Part shown: positions 62,947-64,000 of the stretch, in pieces | How positions within the stretch are numbered: position 1 is the first letter of the stretch | How the letters are laid out: the number at the start of each line of letters is the position of its first letter | NCBI RefSeq assembly: GCF_004571075.1 | Contig: NZ_SPQP01000015.1 | Coordinates: 1 to 64,000, forward strand | DNA from: Blastococcus sp. TF02A-35 | Lineage (GTDB): Bacteria > Actinomycetota > Actinomycetes > Mycobacteriales > Geodermatophilaceae | Direction: 5' to 3' | Length of the DNA stretch: 64,000 nucleotides | Notes under the pieces: model-generated | The model's input: only the letters and a program-made list of their open reading frames with translations | The model's database searches: none | What the model was told of the DNA's origin: nothing | Program-made: the position numbers and the translations under genes

Positions 62947-64000
62947 TCAGCCCCGGCCGCCGCCGTGGCCCGCCCCCGGCACCGAGGCGACCTTCCCGCT
63001 GCTCTTCTTGCAGTCGAAGCTCGCAGCGTCCTCGACGTCGCCCCGCTTGTAGGTCGCCACCAGCGGGAACGGGCACAGCGGCCGGCTCCGGTCGGCCGCC
63101 CAGGTCGCCGGCACCTCCGGGTTGGCCCCACCGGGGTTCCCCGCACCCCGTGCGGTGGCGACGATGCGGTCCGGGGCCTTGCCCCGCTCGACCCAGTCGA
63201 CGACCGCGCCGAGACCGTCGAACTGGTCGGTGGCCGGTCCGCCGGAGACGTGGCCCATGCCCGGCACCTCGAAGTACCGGACGAAGTCCCCCGCCTTCCC
63301 GCGGTAGGCGCGGTCGAGCTCTTCGTACCAGCGTGCGGTGTCCTTCGCGGAGAAGACCGCGTCGGAGACCCCGTGGGCGACGACCATCTTCGCGCCCCGC
63401 GTGCGCAGCGTGTCCAGGTTCGTCGGGTTCGGCGGCGTCATGAACGACATGCCGCTCTCCCGGTACGTCCCGTCCGTGGCGAACAGCTTCCCGTACTGGG
63501 TGTCCACGTCGTAGCTCAGCGCGTAGTTCCGAGGACCACCCACCGTGGCCGGGTCCGTCGGCGGGGTCGAGAAGATGAGCCCGACGGCACCCGGGTCCAG
63601 GAGCACGGACAGCTGGAACTTCCACGTGGCCCAGCCGGGCGAGGTGAGACCCGGGTCGAAGTAGAACGGGCTGTACAGCTCGGCGCCGGCGCTGTTGCGG
63701 GCACCGGCGAAGACCCGCTCGACGACCTCCTTCTGGGCAGCCGTGAGGCAGGTCGCCTCAGGACCGGCGGCACAGGTCGGCACCGCCTCGTCGAGGTCGA
63801 AGGCCCGCGCGCAGCCCTCGGCGTCCTGCACCATCCCGTCCGCGAGCCGGTCGAGGCCGTCGCAGCTGCGCAGGATCGCGTCGGCGACGAGCTGCCGCTG
63901 CTCCTTCGGGAAGGCGGTCTCGAGGTTCGGGCCCGTCGCCACGGTGGCCCACTGCTGGGCGCCCCACATCTGCGCCACCGCCGCCTTGGGCAGGTTGAAC
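62947..64000 (-). CDS. Tannase/feruloyl-esterase family hydrolase, partial (right edge)
   Basis: At least 351 codons; the frame is open through the right edge, so the N-terminus with the nucleophile Ser is missing. Features: KAAVAQMWGAQQWATVATGPNLETAF, SCDGLDRLADGMVQDAEGCARAFD with two Cys, KMVVAHGVSDAVFSAKDTARWYEEL (catalytic-Asp region) and YFEVPGMGHVSGGP (catalytic His). Cysteines at the C-terminus (RPLCPFPL, SFDCKKS) fit the disulphides of secreted members. The family cleaves gallate or ferulate esters of plant polymers or related esters. The substrate is unknown. Confidence 0.86.
   Translation of the reverse strand, partial: FNLPKAAVAQMWGAQQWATVATGPNLETAFPKEQRQLVADAILRSCDGLDRLADGMVQDAEGCARAFDLDEAVPTCAAGPEATCLTAAQKEVVERVFAGARNSAGAELYSPFYFDPGLTSPGWATWKFQLSVLLDPGAVGLIFSTPPTDPATVGGPRNYALSYDVDTQYGKLFATDGTYRESGMSFMTPPNPTNLDTLRTRGAKMVVAHGVSDAVFSAKDTARWYEELDRAYRGKAGDFVRYFEVPGMGHVSGGPATDQFDGLGAVVDWVERGKAPDRIVATARGAGNPGGANPEVPATWAADRSRPLCPFPLVATYKRGDVEDAASFDCKKSSGKVASVPGAGHGGGRG

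Overview
This window is chromosomal DNA of a very high-GC actinobacterium. GTG starts are frequent, genes are tightly packed with many 4-bp stop/start overlaps, and several promoters look leaderless. The gene content fits the Geodermatophilaceae or a close relative (Blastococcus, Modestobacter, Geodermatophilus): a fabG-inhA-hemH block like that of mycobacteria, an Rpf protein, a SigB/SigF-type sigma factor with partner-switching proteins, Ku plus separate LigD domains, and an Rv0500A-like HTH protein. The family-level assignment is inference. No tRNA, rRNA, CRISPR array, transposase or integrase was seen.

Layout. 1-7.7 kb: a membrane protein running off the left edge, divergent from a Wzx-type flippase; a cupin; a large FAD/Fe-S 2-hydroxyacid dehydrogenase; and a two-gene cation/proton antiporter (TrkA-C subunit plus CPA2 channel). 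7.7-18.2 kb, almost all minus strand: an SGNH hydrolase, a TetR-MFS export pair with a perfect operator, crotonase and SDR genes, a small P-loop kinase, an AI-2E permease, an ankyrin protein, a GNAT, a dienelactone hydrolase, a SatD-type regulator with its membrane partner, and a PPOX protein. 18.3-24.3 kb: a second AI-2E permease, a PAC2 protein, an aromatic-acid MFS transporter, and a Fur-type regulator translationally coupled to catalase. 24.4-29 kb: purU and a non-homologous end-joining operon (Ku, LigD ligase, LigD polymerase).

29.1-36.7 kb is a stress-signalling region: a STAS anti-anti-sigma, topoisomerase IB, a PAS-SpoIIE-ATPase-STAS fusion phosphatase, and an anti-sigma/sigma operon preceded by a textbook SigB/SigF promoter, followed by an SPFH/NfeD membrane pair. 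36.7-45.4 kb: leaderless argG under an ArgR-like palindrome, a shortened P-loop kinase and a hemerythrin protein. Next comes a lower-GC, direct-repeat-bounded insertion carrying a secreted cohesin-like/cutinase protein, then hemH, inhA and fabG. 45-48.4 kb: a DCC-family protein, an ECF sigma with its membrane partner, and an Rpf muralytic protein.

48.6-59.5 kb is one long minus-strand array that reads as a nitrogen-salvage operon: two DUF1989 (UAAP) proteins, a 1217-residue biotin-dependent urea/guanidine carboxylase, allophanate hydrolase, a sodium:solute symporter, a TetR regulator, a class I DAHP synthase and a DoxX protein. The two UAAP proteins, known elsewhere as carboxyguanidine deiminase subunits, point to guanidine rather than urea as the substrate. 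The window closes with a SNF2-type helicase, a 590-bp divergent non-coding region, a small excisionase-like HTH protein, and a tannase/feruloyl-esterase-family gene cut by the right edge.
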